Positions 34,655 through 34,876 of a stretch of 34,876 nucleotides of DNA are shown in pieces. How positions within the stretch are numbered: position 1 is the stretch's first letter; every line of letters starts with the position of its first letter. Below the pieces are notes generated by a model. That model was not told the DNA's origin. It made no database searches and worked only from the letters and a program-made list of their open reading frames with translations. Origin of the DNA: a virus; IMG/VR virus record IMGVR_UViG_3300008267_000285, positions 1 through 34,876 of that record, one strand, 5' to 3'. The position numbers and the translations under genes were made by a program.

Positions 34655-34673
34655 CCTTGCCTCCTGTCCATCC

Positions 34674-34702
34674 TATGTATCGCAGGGATCGGCTGGTGTC
34701 AA
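34674..34702 (-). promoter_or_regulatory. sigma70-like promoter for the zinc-knuckle/VWA unit
   Basis: Minus strand TTGACA (34702-34697), a 17-nt spacer and TACATA (34679-34674), 19 nt before the start codon. Confidence 0.5.
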
Positions 34703-34734
34703 GCGGGCCGGTGCAGAAAGAAAAGGCGATAGTT

Positions 34735-34750
34735 GGGGGGCTGGCCCCCC
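34735..34750. repeat. GC-rich palindrome after the right-edge gene
   Basis: GGGGGGC-TG-GCCCCCC, followed by TTATCCCTACTTTT. It matches the dyad at 32762 in sequence and in position after a leftward stop codon. Confidence 0.65.
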
Positions 34751-34772
34751 TTATCCCTACTTTTATGTGGAC

Positions 34773-34876
34773 CTAGGCTACCTTCTTGAATGGGCCACTA
34801 TTGGCAAGTTCACCACCAAACGGCGATGTGTAGTGATCTGTGAGCCCCTTCTCAAGGTTGAGGATACGGAAACGAT
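34773..34876 (-). CDS. C-terminal end of a leftward protein cut by the window edge
   Basis: Reading from the right edge on the minus strand, 33 codons end at TAG (34775-34773): RFRILNLEKGLTDHYTSPFG, then GELANSGPFKKVA. One other frame is also open to its own stop, but this one ends directly before the palindrome that follows other leftward genes. Too short to identify. Confidence 0.5.
   Translation of the reverse strand, partial: RFRILNLEKGLTDHYTSPFGGELANSGPFKKVA

Overview
The window looks like part of the genome of a large tailed bacteriophage of the T4-like or jumbo myovirus type. The evidence is dense packing of very short genes with stop/start overlaps, a phage set of functions (dUTPase, GH19 endolysin, free-standing GIY-YIG and HNH endonucleases, virion-type acidic proteins), and host-like functions that large phages carry (DNA polymerase III alpha subunit, GroEL, ClpP-like protease, Hsp20). 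I see no tRNA, rRNA, CRISPR array or integrase. The host cannot be named; Shine-Dalgarno and TTGACA-type promoter sequences suggest a bacterium with ordinary sigma70 recognition.

Layout. (1) 1-2.6 kb: small accessory genes and a HExxH metallopeptidase. (2) 2.7-7.3 kb: a DnaE-like replicative polymerase, a tagged Cys-rich protein and a GIY-YIG nuclease. (3) 7.4-11.0 kb: a stand-alone sugar-phosphate-isomerase-type cupin, small genes, dUTPase, a zinc protein, a possible transcription pair (108-aa protein plus a sigma region-4-like protein) and an acidic virion-like protein. (4) 11.1-18.6 kb: small helical proteins, ClpP-like protease, a 665-aa possible nuclease, GroEL, a coiled-coil/membrane protein and Hsp20. 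(5) 18.7-22.3 kb: tagged acidic proteins, a HAD-fold protein and an arginyltransferase-like GNAT protein. (6) 22.3-30.5 kb: a run of more than 30 very small genes with the endolysin, two tiny membrane proteins, an HNH nuclease and an expanded paralog family. (7) 30.5-31.5 kb: a non-coding block of hairpins and repeats. (8) 31.5-34.9 kb: a GC-richer leftward operon with a zinc-knuckle protein, a VWA/peptidase-like protein and a MoxR ATPase.

The most unusual system is the family of 56-95 aa proteins built on the core Y-x-[IV]-G-D-[IL]...Y-L-[IL]-x-[DE]-I. I count about 22 copies in the window, 17 or so between 23.0 and 30.5 kb. The last six form a near-perfect head-to-tail array in which most copies end in Val-Ala followed directly by the next start. 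They are predicted to be small SH3/KOW-like beta barrels; their function is unknown.

A second window-wide theme is an N-terminal helical tag (roughly M-K-[IL]-T-x-x-x-[IL]-x-x-[IL]-[IL]-x-E-E-L) on otherwise unrelated proteins, which may be a virion or compartment targeting signal. A third is a set of TTGACA-N16/18-TAnnnT promoters, often inside the 3' end of the preceding gene, present on both strands and in both compositional zones.
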